The notes under the pieces are model-generated. The model was not told the DNA's origin. It made no database searches and was given only the letters and a program-made list of their open reading frames with translations. Below, one piece after another: positions 1 through 7,069 of a stretch of DNA of 49,287 bases. The position numbers and the translations under genes were made by a program. Source of the DNA: Anaerolineales bacterium UBA2200 (GTDB taxonomy: Bacteria; Chloroflexota; Anaerolineae; UBA2200). The stretch spans positions 1 to 49,287 of the forward strand of contig DCVA01000002.1 of assembly GCA_002327925.1 (NCBI GenBank), read 5' to 3'. Position 1 is the stretch's first letter; every line of letters starts with the position of its first letter.

Positions 1-35
1 TAGCGTCGGGCGTGGTAACCAAGATCATTGAATAG
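1..35 (+). CDS. tuf: Elongation factor Tu, C-terminal end (partial)
   Basis: Only the last codons lie in the window. Read in frame from base 3 they give A-S-G-V-V-T-K-I-I-E followed by TAG at 33-35. This matches the very conserved EF-Tu C-terminus (GVVTKI-hydrophobic-E). EF-Tu is the GTPase that delivers aminoacyl-tRNA to the ribosome. The gene order tuf-rpmG-trnW-secE-nusG is common in bacteria and supports the call despite the short fragment. The rest of the gene is upstream of base 1. Confidence 0.8.
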   Translation, partial: ASGVVTKIIE

Positions 36-109
36 TCACGAGCGCTGTGTGCCGGGCGGGGTTCCCTTCCAGCCCGGCGCTGCCGCTCATCACCTGTGGA
101 TGGATTGAC

Positions 110-274
110 ATGGCAAAGAAGGAAAACCGAGTTGTGGTGACTATGGCTTGCACCGAGTGCAAGGAGCGCAACTACACCACTGAGAAAAGCCGCAAGAACG
201 ATCAGGGCCGCATCGAATTCAAAAAGTACTGCTGCAAGTGCCGCAAGCACACGATGCACCGTGAGGCCAAGTAG
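110..274 (+). CDS. rpmG: 50S ribosomal protein L33
   Basis: This is a 54-residue basic ribosomal protein of the large subunit. It has two cysteine pairs, C-T-E-C near residue 13 and C-C-K-C near residue 42, so it is the zinc-binding (C+) form of L33. The start chosen is the ATG at 110, which opens with M-A-K-K. An in-frame ATG at 47 would add 21 residues with no resemblance to L33. It lies between tuf and tRNA-Trp, the usual position for this gene. Confidence 0.95.
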   Translation: MAKKENRVVVTMACTECKERNYTTEKSRKNDQGRIEFKKYCCKCRKHTMHREAK

Positions 275-295
275 GGCCGGCAGCAGGGCAAGCGT

Positions 296-368
296 AGGCC
301 AGTAGCTCAACTGGTAGAGCAGCGGTCTCCAAAACCGCAGGTCGCGGGTTCAAGTCCTGCCTGGCCTG
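296..368 (+). tRNA. trnW: tRNA-Trp (anticodon CCA)
   Basis: A full cloverleaf of 73 nt is visible. The 7-bp acceptor stem pairs 296-302 with 361-367 and the discriminator base is G368. The anticodon stem is 322-326/334-338, and the loop CTCCAAA places the CCA anticodon at 329-331. The T-arm has the loop TTCAAGT closed by GCGGG/CCTGC. The 3' CCA is not encoded. tRNA-Trp between rpmG and secE is a common bacterial arrangement. Confidence 0.95.
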
Positions 369-506
369 TAGCGGATCGAAGAGAGACTCAGGGCAAAGCC
401 GAATGATGGAGGGCAGTCCGTTCGTTGCCTGTTGGCAGCCGTCCTCCGGGTTCCGGGTTTTGTCATTGGCTGACCCTGGGCTCTCCTTGTGTGAGGGGAA
501 GAAGCG

Positions 507-722
507 ATGACCGACACACTGAAAGACAATCGACTCACCCGCTACTTTCGCGAAGTACGCGCGGAAGTACGCAAGGTTACCTGGCCGTCGCGCCAGGAGG
601 TCCTTCGGCTCACCGGCATCGTGCTGGTTGTGCTTCTGGTGATGAGCGCCTTCATGGCCCTCCTGGATTGGGGATTCGCGCGGCTCATGCAAGCCATCAT
701 CAACCTGGGCACCGGGCTCTAG
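507..722 (+). CDS. secE: Preprotein translocase subunit SecE
   Basis: This 71-residue protein stabilises SecY in the membrane translocon. It has the conserved amphipathic segment around residues 15-32, with the E-V-R-K-V-T-W-P-S-R motif typical of SecE. One transmembrane helix follows at about residues 36-58. It is the short single-helix form found in most bacteria other than enterobacteria. A purine-rich GAGGGGAAGAAG precedes the ATG. nusG follows 27 bases after the stop, as in most bacteria. Confidence 0.95.
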   Translation: MTDTLKDNRLTRYFREVRAEVRKVTWPSRQEVLRLTGIVLVVLLVMSAFMALLDWGFARLMQAIINLGTGL

Positions 723-749
723 GCCCTCTGCAGCGATAAGTGAGCAGCA

Positions 750-1406
750 ATGAACGAACAGATTGACAGTCCTGTCGAAGAACTGAACACGGACTCCATG
801 CCGTTCTCATCAACGGACAGCCAGGTCCCCGTGAGCGAGACACCTGACGGCGTGCCTCCTGTCGAGAATGCGCCCGTTGACGACGGACGCGCCTGGTATG
901 TGGTGCATAGCTATTCGGGCTACGAAAACAAGGTCCAGAAGAACCTCGAGCACCGCATCGAGTCCATGAATATGCAGAACAAGATCTTCCACGTGATCGT
1001 GCCCACGGAGGAAGAGATAGAGATCAAGGAAGGGCACAGGCGGCGAACCAAGAAGCGCGTCTTTCCCGGGTACATACTCGTCAACATGGTTCTCGACGAA
1101 GAGTCCTGGTACGTGGTGCGCAACACACCGGGTGTGACCGGTTTCGTGAGTGCAGGCACCAAGCCTGCCCCGCTCCATCCGGACGAGGCAGACAAGATCT
1201 TTCAGCGCATGGAGGCTGAGGCGCCCAGAATCAAGATCAGCTTCCGCGAGGGACAGTCCGTGCGGATCATCGATGGTCCTTTCGCTGATTTTGTCGGCAC
1301 GGTTGAGGAGCTGGATCTGGACAAGGGCAAGGTGACGGTACTCGTGTCATTCTTTGGGCGAGAGACTCCGGTCGAGCTCGACTTTTTGCAGGTGCAAAGA
1401 CAGTAA
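750..1406 (+). CDS. nusG: Transcription termination/antitermination factor NusG
   Basis: A 218-residue factor that binds RNA polymerase, modulates pausing and couples it to Rho or the ribosome. Residues 1-47 are an acidic, probably disordered extension not present in short NusG proteins. The NGN domain begins at about residue 48 (A-W-Y-V-V-H-S-Y-S-G-Y-E). The KOW domain begins near residue 165 (F-R-E-G-Q-S-V-R-I-I-D-G-P-F-A-D-F). It sits between secE and rplK in the standard order, with 83 bases before rplK. Confidence 0.97.
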   Translation: MNEQIDSPVEELNTDSMPFSSTDSQVPVSETPDGVPPVENAPVDDGRAWYVVHSYSGYENKVQKNLEHRIESMNMQNKIFHVIVPTEEEIEIKEGHRRRTKKRVFPGYILVNMVLDEESWYVVRNTPGVTGFVSAGTKPAPLHPDEADKIFQRMEAEAPRIKISFREGQSVRIIDGPFADFVGTVEELDLDKGKVTVLVSFFGRETPVELDFLQVQRQ

Positions 1407-1489
1407 TTCAACGTCGGCCCGCGCTGGCGACGACCGCAGGGCAGGGCCCGGACGAATTCTCACCGTAGTTATAGTTACCTGGAGGATCC

Positions 1490-1918
1490 GTGGCAAAGCA
1501 AGTAAAGGCAATAGTCAAACTGCAGATCGAAGCTGGCAAGGCGAATCCGGCGCCGCCGGTCGGCCCGGCTCTGGGCCAGCACGGTGTGAACATCATGCAG
1601 TTCGTCAAGGAGTACAACGCGCGCACCGCCAACCAGACCGGCACGGTGATTCCGGTCGAAATCACGGTGTATGCCGATCGCTCCTTCACCTTTGTAACCA
1701 AAACGCCGCCGGCCTATGATCTGCTCAAGAAGGCAGCCGGAATCGACAAGGGCTCTGCCGAACCGAACAAGGCCAAAGTGGCCAAGATCACCCGGCAGCA
1801 GGTGCGTGACATCGCCAAGCTCAAGATGGCCGACCTCAATGCCATAGACCTGGAAGGCGCCGTCAAGATCATCGAGGGCACAGCTCGCAGCATGGGTGTG
1901 GAGATCACCGGCGAGTAG
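1490..1918 (+). CDS. rplK: 50S ribosomal protein L11
   Basis: 142 residues, the usual length of L11, the protein of the GTPase-associated centre that binds 23S rRNA next to L10. The N-terminal signature is visible (A-K-Q-V-K-A-I-V-K-L-Q-I-E-A-G-K-A-N-P-A), followed by P-P-V-G-P-A-L-G-Q-H-G-V-N. The start is a GTG at 1490, preceded by GGAGG at 1481-1485. It is followed by rplA, giving the ancient L11-L1 operon. Confidence 0.97.
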   Translation: MAKQVKAIVKLQIEAGKANPAPPVGPALGQHGVNIMQFVKEYNARTANQTGTVIPVEITVYADRSFTFVTKTPPAYDLLKKAAGIDKGSAEPNKAKVAKITRQQVRDIAKLKMADLNAIDLEGAVKIIEGTARSMGVEITGE

Positions 1919-1958
1919 GTGGGAGGGCATTGCCCGCCAATACCACATAGGAGGCAGT

Positions 1959-2672
1959 ATGCGTAAGCGCGGTAAGAAGTACATGGAAGTGATCAAGTTG
2001 GTAGACCACGACAAGGTCTACTCTCCCCAGGAGGCATGTGAGCTCGTCGGCAAGCTTAACATCGCTGACTTCAACGCCAGCGTCGACCTGCACCTGCGCA
2101 TGAACCTGGATGCACGCAAGGCCGATCAGCAGATCCGAGGTACAGTGCTTCTGCCAAGCGGCTCGGGCAAAGTAGTGCGCATCGCGGTCTTTGCCGAGGG
2201 TGAAGGCGCCCGGCTGGCATCGGAAGCCGGTGCCGACGTCGTCGGCAGTGACGACCTGCTGGCCAAGGTCCAGGGTGGCTGGCTCGATTTCGACATCGCT
2301 ATGGCCACCCCCATGATGATGGGCAAGGTCGGTCGCCTGGGCAAAGTCCTCGGCCCACGTGGGCTGATGCCCAACCCAAAAACGAACACCGTCGTAGCCC
2401 CGGAGGAACTACCCCGCGCCATCCGTGAAGCTCGACAGGGACGCGTGGAGTACCGGTTGGACAAGATGGGCAGCGTCCATGTGCCCGTTGGCAAAGTGCA
2501 ATTCCCTCCAGAGCAGTTGATGGTCAATCTCACCGCGCTCATGGAGGCCATCGCCCGCGCCAAACCGAGCTCGGCCAAGGGAATCTACATCAAGAAAATC
2601 ACCATGGCTCCGACCATGGGTCCGGGAATTCGAATGGATGTCAACCAGGCGCTGGAGCTCAAGGCGGCCTAA
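1959..2672 (+). CDS. rplA: 50S ribosomal protein L1
   Basis: A 237-residue ribosomal protein of the L1 stalk that helps release deacylated tRNA. In many bacteria it represses its own operon by binding the mRNA. The L1 signature L-G-P-R-G-L-M-P-N-P-K is visible in the middle of the protein. The start is taken at ATG 1959, which follows AGGAGGCAGT. The frame stays open upstream to 1896 inside the end of rplK, but the added 21 residues do not resemble L1. The gap to rplK is 40 bases. Confidence 0.97.
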   Translation: MRKRGKKYMEVIKLVDHDKVYSPQEACELVGKLNIADFNASVDLHLRMNLDARKADQQIRGTVLLPSGSGKVVRIAVFAEGEGARLASEAGADVVGSDDLLAKVQGGWLDFDIAMATPMMMGKVGRLGKVLGPRGLMPNPKTNTVVAPEELPRAIREARQGRVEYRLDKMGSVHVPVGKVQFPPEQLMVNLTALMEAIARAKPSSAKGIYIKKITMAPTMGPGIRMDVNQALELKAA

Positions 2673-2731
2673 CTTCTCCGCAGACTCACGTTCCAGGCCA
2701 GCAAGTACAACCGCATAACGTTCGGGTGGAC

Positions 2732-2759
2732 TTGACAATCCGCCCGATCAGGGTACAAT
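2732..2759 (+). promoter_or_regulatory. Sigma70-type promoter for rplJL
   Basis: A TTGACA -35 box (2732-2737) and a TACAAT -10 box (2754-2759) are separated by 16 bases. It lies in the rplA-rplJ gap just upstream of the L10 leader. It would give rplJ-rplL its own transcript beside any readthrough from rplKA. This is the closest match to consensus that I found in the window. Confidence 0.8.
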
Positions 2760-2767
2760 CCCTTTTG

Positions 2768-2853
2768 TCGCCAGAGACAGCAGGCGCGCCGCACGGGCGC
2801 TTAATGTACCACCTGCCGAGGCCAAGCACGAGCACCCAGTCATGTTCTTTCGA
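2768..2853 (+). ncRNA. Ribosomal protein L10 leader
   Basis: The 5' leader upstream of rplJ carries the hallmarks of the L10(L12)4 autoregulatory element. These are the segment AGACAGCAGG at 2775-2784, a TTAAT at 2801-2805, and a complementary ACCTGCCGAGGCC at 2811-2823. The two conserved strands can pair around a kink-like internal loop, the known binding site of the L10-L12 complex. It is followed at once by a terminator-like hairpin, so it probably works by attenuation. The ends are approximate. Confidence 0.75.
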
Positions 2854-2889
2854 GGGTCCTTGCGTGAGCCGGCGCAAGGACCCCTTTTT
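2854..2889 (+). terminator. Rho-independent attenuator before rplJ
   Basis: A perfect 11-bp stem pairs 2854-2864 with 2873-2883 around an 8-base loop, followed by C and five T residues at 2885-2889. It lies between the L10 leader and the rplJ ribosome binding site. It would therefore stop transcription when L10-L12 is in excess. This role is inferred from position and from the known L10 leader mechanism. Confidence 0.85.
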
Positions 2890-2924
2890 GTGTTCGGCAA
2901 TCGTCGCAAGGGAGGTGAAAACCA

Positions 2925-3458
2925 TTGCCAGTTAGCAAGGAAAAGAAGCAAGAAACGATCCAAGAGTTGAAGGACATCCTGACACGAAGCACCGTGGTCG
3001 TCATCGGAGAGTACCGGGGCCTCACCGCAGCGCAGCTCTCATTGCTGCGCAACAGGCTGCGTCCTTTCAACAGCCGATTTCTGGTAACCAAGAACACCCT
3101 GGTCCTCAAGAGTCTGGAGGAAATGGGCGGCGTTCACGCTGAGGAGATCCTTCAGGGCCCCAGCGCCCTGGGCGTCACCTTCGGCGATACAGCCCAGCCC
3201 GTGCGCACGATCCTGGATTTCGCGCGCGAGAATGATGCGCTCAAGATCCGCGGCGGTTGGATGGGCGACCGCTTGCTCAGCAAATCAGACGTGCAGATGC
3301 TGCCGACCCTTCCCGCCACAGAAGTGCTGCGAGCACAGACGCTCGGCAGTGTTGTCTCGCCCGTTTCCGGCTTTGTTGGAGTGTTGGATGGCGCTCTGCG
3401 CGGTCTGGTCTATGTGCTGCAGGCACGCGCCGACCAGTTAGGCGAGGCGACAGCCTAG
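2925..3458 (+). CDS. rplJ: 50S ribosomal protein L10
   Basis: This 177-residue protein anchors L7/L12 dimers to 23S rRNA and is the autorepressor of the rplJL unit. The N-terminal pattern is typical (K-E-K-K-Q-E-T-I-Q-E-L-K, then V-V-V-I-G-E-Y-R-G-L-T). The C-terminal helix that holds L12 dimers runs from about residue 140. The start is a TTG at 2925 with GGAGGTG at 2911-2917, 8 bases away, and there is no ATG nearby in frame. An upstream promoter, L10 leader and attenuator control it. Confidence 0.95.
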   Translation: MPVSKEKKQETIQELKDILTRSTVVVIGEYRGLTAAQLSLLRNRLRPFNSRFLVTKNTLVLKSLEEMGGVHAEEILQGPSALGVTFGDTAQPVRTILDFARENDALKIRGGWMGDRLLSKSDVQMLPTLPATEVLRAQTLGSVVSPVSGFVGVLDGALRGLVYVLQARADQLGEATA

Positions 3459-3544
3459 CCACCTGATACCAAATCCGCGAAGAAATCCATCGCCCCTGTT
3501 CGGGCGCCTTCGTGGTAGGCAGAATCACAAGGAGAATCAGACAA

Positions 3545-3931
3545 ATGAAGACCGAAGAGATTATCGAAGCGATTGAGAAACTGAGCGTGATGGAGTTGGT
3601 CGAGCTGAAGAAGGCACTTGAGGATCGCTGGGGTGTTACGGCAGCTGCCCCCGTGGCCATGGCCGCCGCCCCCGCCGCAGCCGCCGGTGCTGCTCCGGCC
3701 GCAGCCGATGTGGAAGAGCAGACCGAGTTCGAAATCATCCTCAAGGAAATCGGACCGGAAAAGATCAAGGTCATCAAAGCAGTCCGCGAGCTGACCAACC
3801 TGGGCCTGAAGGAATCGAAGGACATGGTTGAAAGCGCTCCGACCAGCGTGAAGAAGGGCGCCACCAAGGAAGAGGCAGCAGCGGCCAAGGCCAAGCTGAC
3901 CGAAGCCGGTGCCGTCGTCGAGATCAAGTAG
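3545..3931 (+). CDS. rplL: 50S ribosomal protein L7/L12
   Basis: This 128-residue stalk protein recruits translational GTPases. It has an N-terminal dimerisation helix (residues 1-35), an Ala/Pro-rich hinge (about 36-60) and the globular C-terminal domain with E-K-I-K-V-I-K-A-V-R and L-G-L-K-E-S-K-D-M-V. The chosen start is ATG 3545, with AAGGAG upstream. The frame is open 11 codons further, but those residues are not part of the family. A strong terminator follows 24 bases after the stop. Confidence 0.97.
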   Translation: MKTEEIIEAIEKLSVMELVELKKALEDRWGVTAAAPVAMAAAPAAAAGAAPAAADVEEQTEFEIILKEIGPEKIKVIKAVRELTNLGLKESKDMVESAPTSVKKGATKEEAAAAKAKLTEAGAVVEIK

Positions 3932-3955
3932 CTCCCACTCTGACATTGAGCACAG

Positions 3956-3993
3956 AGGCCTCTGGAGTGGTCGTTCGCTCCAGAGGCCTTTTT
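3956..3993 (+). terminator. Rho-independent terminator after rplL
   Basis: A 12-bp perfect stem pairs 3956-3967 with 3978-3989 around a 10-base loop and runs into TTTTT at 3989-3993. It closes the ribosomal protein operon and separates it from the unrelated GNAT gene downstream. rpoB and rpoC, which often follow rplL, are absent here. Confidence 0.92.
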
Positions 3994-4027
3994 CGTGCTA
4001 TGATGACAGTAGTTGGCCGAGGCACGA

Positions 4028-4839
4028 ATGGCACGCCCACTGTCGCCCGCTCTTGCACCTCGCATCGAGGAGGTACACACCTGGCGAGGCATAGAATATG
4101 CCTGCGCGCAGTCTCGTCTGCACCCGGATTGGCCTGTGACCGTAGAGCACTTGTCGGACGGCTATCTCCTCTTTGTGCACCCCTCATCGCCGGTGAACGG
4201 CACGCGCGGGCTAGGGATGCAGAAGCAAGTCTCTCCACAGGACATGGACCGGCTAGAGAGATTCTTCCGGCGACGCCAGACCGTGCCGCGAATCGACACC
4301 TGCCCCTTCGCTGACCCCTCCGTTCGAACCCATCTGAAGGAACGAGGATACACCCCCGGGCAGGTTCTGGCGGTTCTCTACCTTGAGGTTGGCGAGACCC
4401 GCGAAGCGCCGGCGCTGCCCTATGGCGTGGCAATCACCCGCGCCAGCTCCGACCAGGCAGGACTGTGGATACGCACCACTGCGCAGGGATTTGAAAGCAC
4501 TGTGGAACCATCTGTCGCGACGCTGGACCTGCTCGCCGGCAACTTCTACGCGGCCAACTCCGTGCCATTCTGGCCACCTTTCTAGGCAGGGCCACCGGCA
4601 GCGGAGCACTATTTGAGCATGAAGGGGCAGTCGAGCTCGGAGGGGACAGCACCCTGCCGGAATTGCGACGCCGCGGCGTCCACACTGCGCTCATCCGCGC
4701 TCGACTCAGCTACGCGCAGGAACAAGGCATGGACCTTGCCGTCCTTTGTACTGAGCCAGCAAGCGCTTCACGGCGAAACGCCGAGAGGCTCGGCTTTCGC
4801 CTGGGTTATTTTCGTCAGCAGTATGTGGGCAGCAGGTAG
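4028..4839 (+). pseudogene. GNAT-family N-acetyltransferase, frameshifted
   Basis: Two reading frames together encode one GNAT-like protein of about 270 residues. The first half runs from ATG 4028 (GAGG at 4019-4022) and would stop at 4583-4585 after V-P-F-W-P-P-F. The second half continues in the -1 frame from about 4570 (L-A-T-F-L-G-R-A-T-G) to TAG 4837-4839. That half carries the acetyl-CoA-binding motif (T-L-P-E-L-R-R-R-G-V-H-T-A-L) and the typical C-terminal N-A-E-R-L-G-F. One extra base near 4570 would join them. It is either a recent pseudogene or a sequence error; no slippery heptamer is visible. The substrate is unknown. Confidence 0.75.
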
Positions 4840-4971
4840 TGGTAAACAGTCATAGCCGTCGCAAGCTACTCACCCGCCTGAACCCGGCACCGACTCTCGC
4901 AGTATCACCTCTGGAGAGCGAGCTGTTCCGCCCTATCTGAGCACGACCATTCGAAAGACCTGGAGGGACTT

Positions 4972-6039
4972 ATGTCACTTGCAGAGCTGGGCATCGAGTA
5001 CAAGTCAGTGGCGGCGGCACCCGTGGCTACCGTCCGCCGCACCTTCAGCGATCGTGGGCAGTTGCGGGCCATCCTGGCCGAGGTCAAGTCCGTTGTTCCC
5101 CGAGAGCTGATCGCCGGGCCAGGCTTCTGTCGCTTTCTCTGGGTGACCAGCGTGCGGGATGGTTTCGATGGCGAAGTGGGCTTTCCGGTGATTCATGCAT
5201 TCGATAACGCGGAGGTTCGTTGTCAGATCCTTCCATCGATGTCAGTTCTGTCGCTAATGCACCATGGCCCGCCCGAGACCCTCCGCAATTCTCAGCGCCT
5301 CCTGTATGGCACGGCCGCCAGTCTGGGCATCATCTCGGACGAGTTCATGTGCGAAGTCTATCCAGACCAGGACAATCCTCAGGGCCAGAGCATCGAGATT
5401 CAATTTGTGGTGCACGATTGGATTGCCCTGTTCCGGAAGCACTCTTGCCGGGTGCTCGGCCACAAGGCAGGCGCTTGTCTGACTGCAGGTTCCGACCGCC
5501 TGACCCCTGACAGCGGCGTGGATGCCCGCTTTGACTGGGTCAAAGCAGCCATGGAACGGCTCCCCTCCTTCGCGGACGCGCACCAGCAATTCGACGCGCT
5601 GTCAAGCAGCGCCCACGTCTACCCTCACGACCAGGTCGACAAACTGAAGAACGTGTTTGAACAGGCACGTCGGAATACGGGCGACCCGCTGCTCGCCGTA
5701 GATGCAGTACTGGATTTCATGGCTGCCGACCCGGGCTGGGGCCAGCGGCCCCATCGTGACGGTCGCGTCATCTTCTCGACAAAGCAGCCACGAGACCCGG
5801 CAACCTTTGCCGCAGCCAGCAGCAAGCTGGAGCGCGCCCGAGCCTACTGTTTCTGCCCGCTCGTCCGAACCCGTCTGGAAGACGGCATGCCGGCGAACTT
5901 CTGCAACTGTGGGGCCGGCTGGTTTCGGCAACAGTGGGAGGGAGCGTTCAGCAGACCTGTGTATGTCGAGATTGTCGAATCGCTGCTGCGTGGGGATGAA
6001 CGTTGCACATTCGCCATCCACCTGCCCGATGACCTGTAG
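4972..6039 (+). CDS. GyrI-like effector-binding domain fused to a cysteine-rich C-terminal domain
   Basis: A 355-residue soluble protein. Residues 1-150 resemble the GyrI-like/AraC-effector small-molecule-binding fold (E-V-G-F-P-V-I-H strand, then Y-P-D-Q, then I-E-I-Q-F-V-V-H-D-W). There is no helix-turn-helix, so it is not a regulator of the usual kind. Residues 190-355 form a second domain with two Cys-x-Cys pairs, C-F-C-P near 297 and F-C-N-C-G-A-G-W near 316, ending with L-L-R-G-D-E-R-C-T-F-A-I. That domain looks like DUF6144/ATC-hydrolase-related proteins and may bind a metal. The start follows GGAGGG. The function is not known. Confidence 0.7.
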   Translation: MSLAELGIEYKSVAAAPVATVRRTFSDRGQLRAILAEVKSVVPRELIAGPGFCRFLWVTSVRDGFDGEVGFPVIHAFDNAEVRCQILPSMSVLSLMHHGPPETLRNSQRLLYGTAASLGIISDEFMCEVYPDQDNPQGQSIEIQFVVHDWIALFRKHSCRVLGHKAGACLTAGSDRLTPDSGVDARFDWVKAAMERLPSFADAHQQFDALSSSAHVYPHDQVDKLKNVFEQARRNTGDPLLAVDAVLDFMAADPGWGQRPHRDGRVIFSTKQPRDPATFAAASSKLERARAYCFCPLVRTRLEDGMPANFCNCGAGWFRQQWEGAFSRPVYVEIVESLLRGDERCTFAIHLPDDL

Positions 6040-6185
6040 TCGCACAGATGCGATCCGGACCTGCTATCCTCCAGGATCGGAAGACTCAGTCCAGGCCATT
6101 TGTCGCCTCGAGCTCTCATGAGTATGCTGAGGGCGTAAGGGGTTCTACCGCTGCCTCAGGACCATGTGGCGATCGGAGTCTGCTG

Positions 6186-6569
6186 ATGAGCTATCGTTCG
6201 CGAAGGTACTCACAACGCCAGGGCACCGTCCTCTCCTACCTGGTTCCGGCATTCGCGATTCATGCCCTGCTCTTCTCGCTGCTGACTACCTCTCTTGAAG
6301 GGAACCTCCTCGCGCTCTGGTGGTTGAGCCTCAGCCTGATTTCCTTTCCTCTGATGGGGTGGGACAAGTACTGTGCACGAAGAGGCTCTCCACGGGTACC
6401 TGAGGTGGTCTTTTACGTCCTCACTCTCTCGGGGGGATTCGCTGGCACCTGGCTCGGGATGGTGGTCTTTCGACACAAGACACTCAAGCCGGGCTTCTGG
6501 GCCACGGTCGTCCTCGCCGCCATCCTTCACCTAGGCCTGGCCTACTTCTGGCCCCGGGGAATCGGTTGA
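6186..6569 (+). CDS. DUF1294 family membrane protein
   Basis: A 127-residue integral membrane protein. The DUF1294 pattern is clear: G-W-D-K-Y-x-A-R-R, then R-V-P-E, then G-G-F-A-G-T-W-L-G, then R-H-K-T-L-K-P-G-F. Four hydrophobic stretches are visible, near residues 17-33, 40-55, 78-93 and 104-120. The start is ATG 6186 with GGAG at 6175-6178. The longer frame from 6048 lacks a binding site there and adds non-family sequence. The role of DUF1294 is unknown. Confidence 0.85.
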   Translation: MSYRSRRYSQRQGTVLSYLVPAFAIHALLFSLLTTSLEGNLLALWWLSLSLISFPLMGWDKYCARRGSPRVPEVVFYVLTLSGGFAGTWLGMVVFRHKTLKPGFWATVVLAAILHLGLAYFWPRGIG

Positions 6570-6646
6570 GGCCCTGCCCCTCGCGGCATTGACCGGCGAC
6601 CTTGTTGCTGTTGTACCGCGATGACGTTGGTCTGGAGGAGAGGAAG

Positions 6647-7069
6647 ATGTCGGACAAGACGGTTGCGCAGAAACTGCTTCTCAGGCCGGACCACCTCTTC
6701 GTGCTTCTCAATGCGCCACACGGCTACCTGGACACAATTGGGGCCTTGCCTTCGGATGTTCGGGTAGTGCGCCAGGCGACCGGGCCGGCGGACGTCATCC
6801 AGGTCTTCATCACGAGCCAGCGTGAGTTTGAGGCTTCCATACCTAGCCTCAAACTCGCCCTCAAACCCAAAGGCATCCTCTGGATCACCTACCCCAAAGG
6901 CACCTCACCCATGGCTAGCGACATCAACCGCGACACCATCTGGCGATACGCAAGGACCGTGGGAATGGACGCAGTAGCCATGTTCGCCGTGGATAAGGAC
7001 TGGTCGGCACTGCGCCTCAAGGTAGCTGGACACGTGGGAAGGAGGACTCTGAGTGAAGACCCGGTCTGA
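6647..7069 (+). CDS. DUF3052-like protein coupled to the dehydratase gene
   Basis: A 140-residue cytoplasmic protein resembling DUF3052. It has A-Q-K-L-L-L-R-P at residues 7-14, a variable middle, and W-I-T-Y-P-K-G-T and D-W-S-A-L-R-L-K in the C-terminal half. The fold is expected to be a small Rossmann-like domain without obvious catalytic residues. The start is ATG 6647 behind GGAGGAGAGG. Its last 17 bases overlap the next gene, whose GTG lies at 7053, so the two are probably translated together. The function is unknown. Confidence 0.7.
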   Translation: MSDKTVAQKLLLRPDHLFVLLNAPHGYLDTIGALPSDVRVVRQATGPADVIQVFITSQREFEASIPSLKLALKPKGILWITYPKGTSPMASDINRDTIWRYARTVGMDAVAMFAVDKDWSALRLKVAGHVGRRTLSEDPV

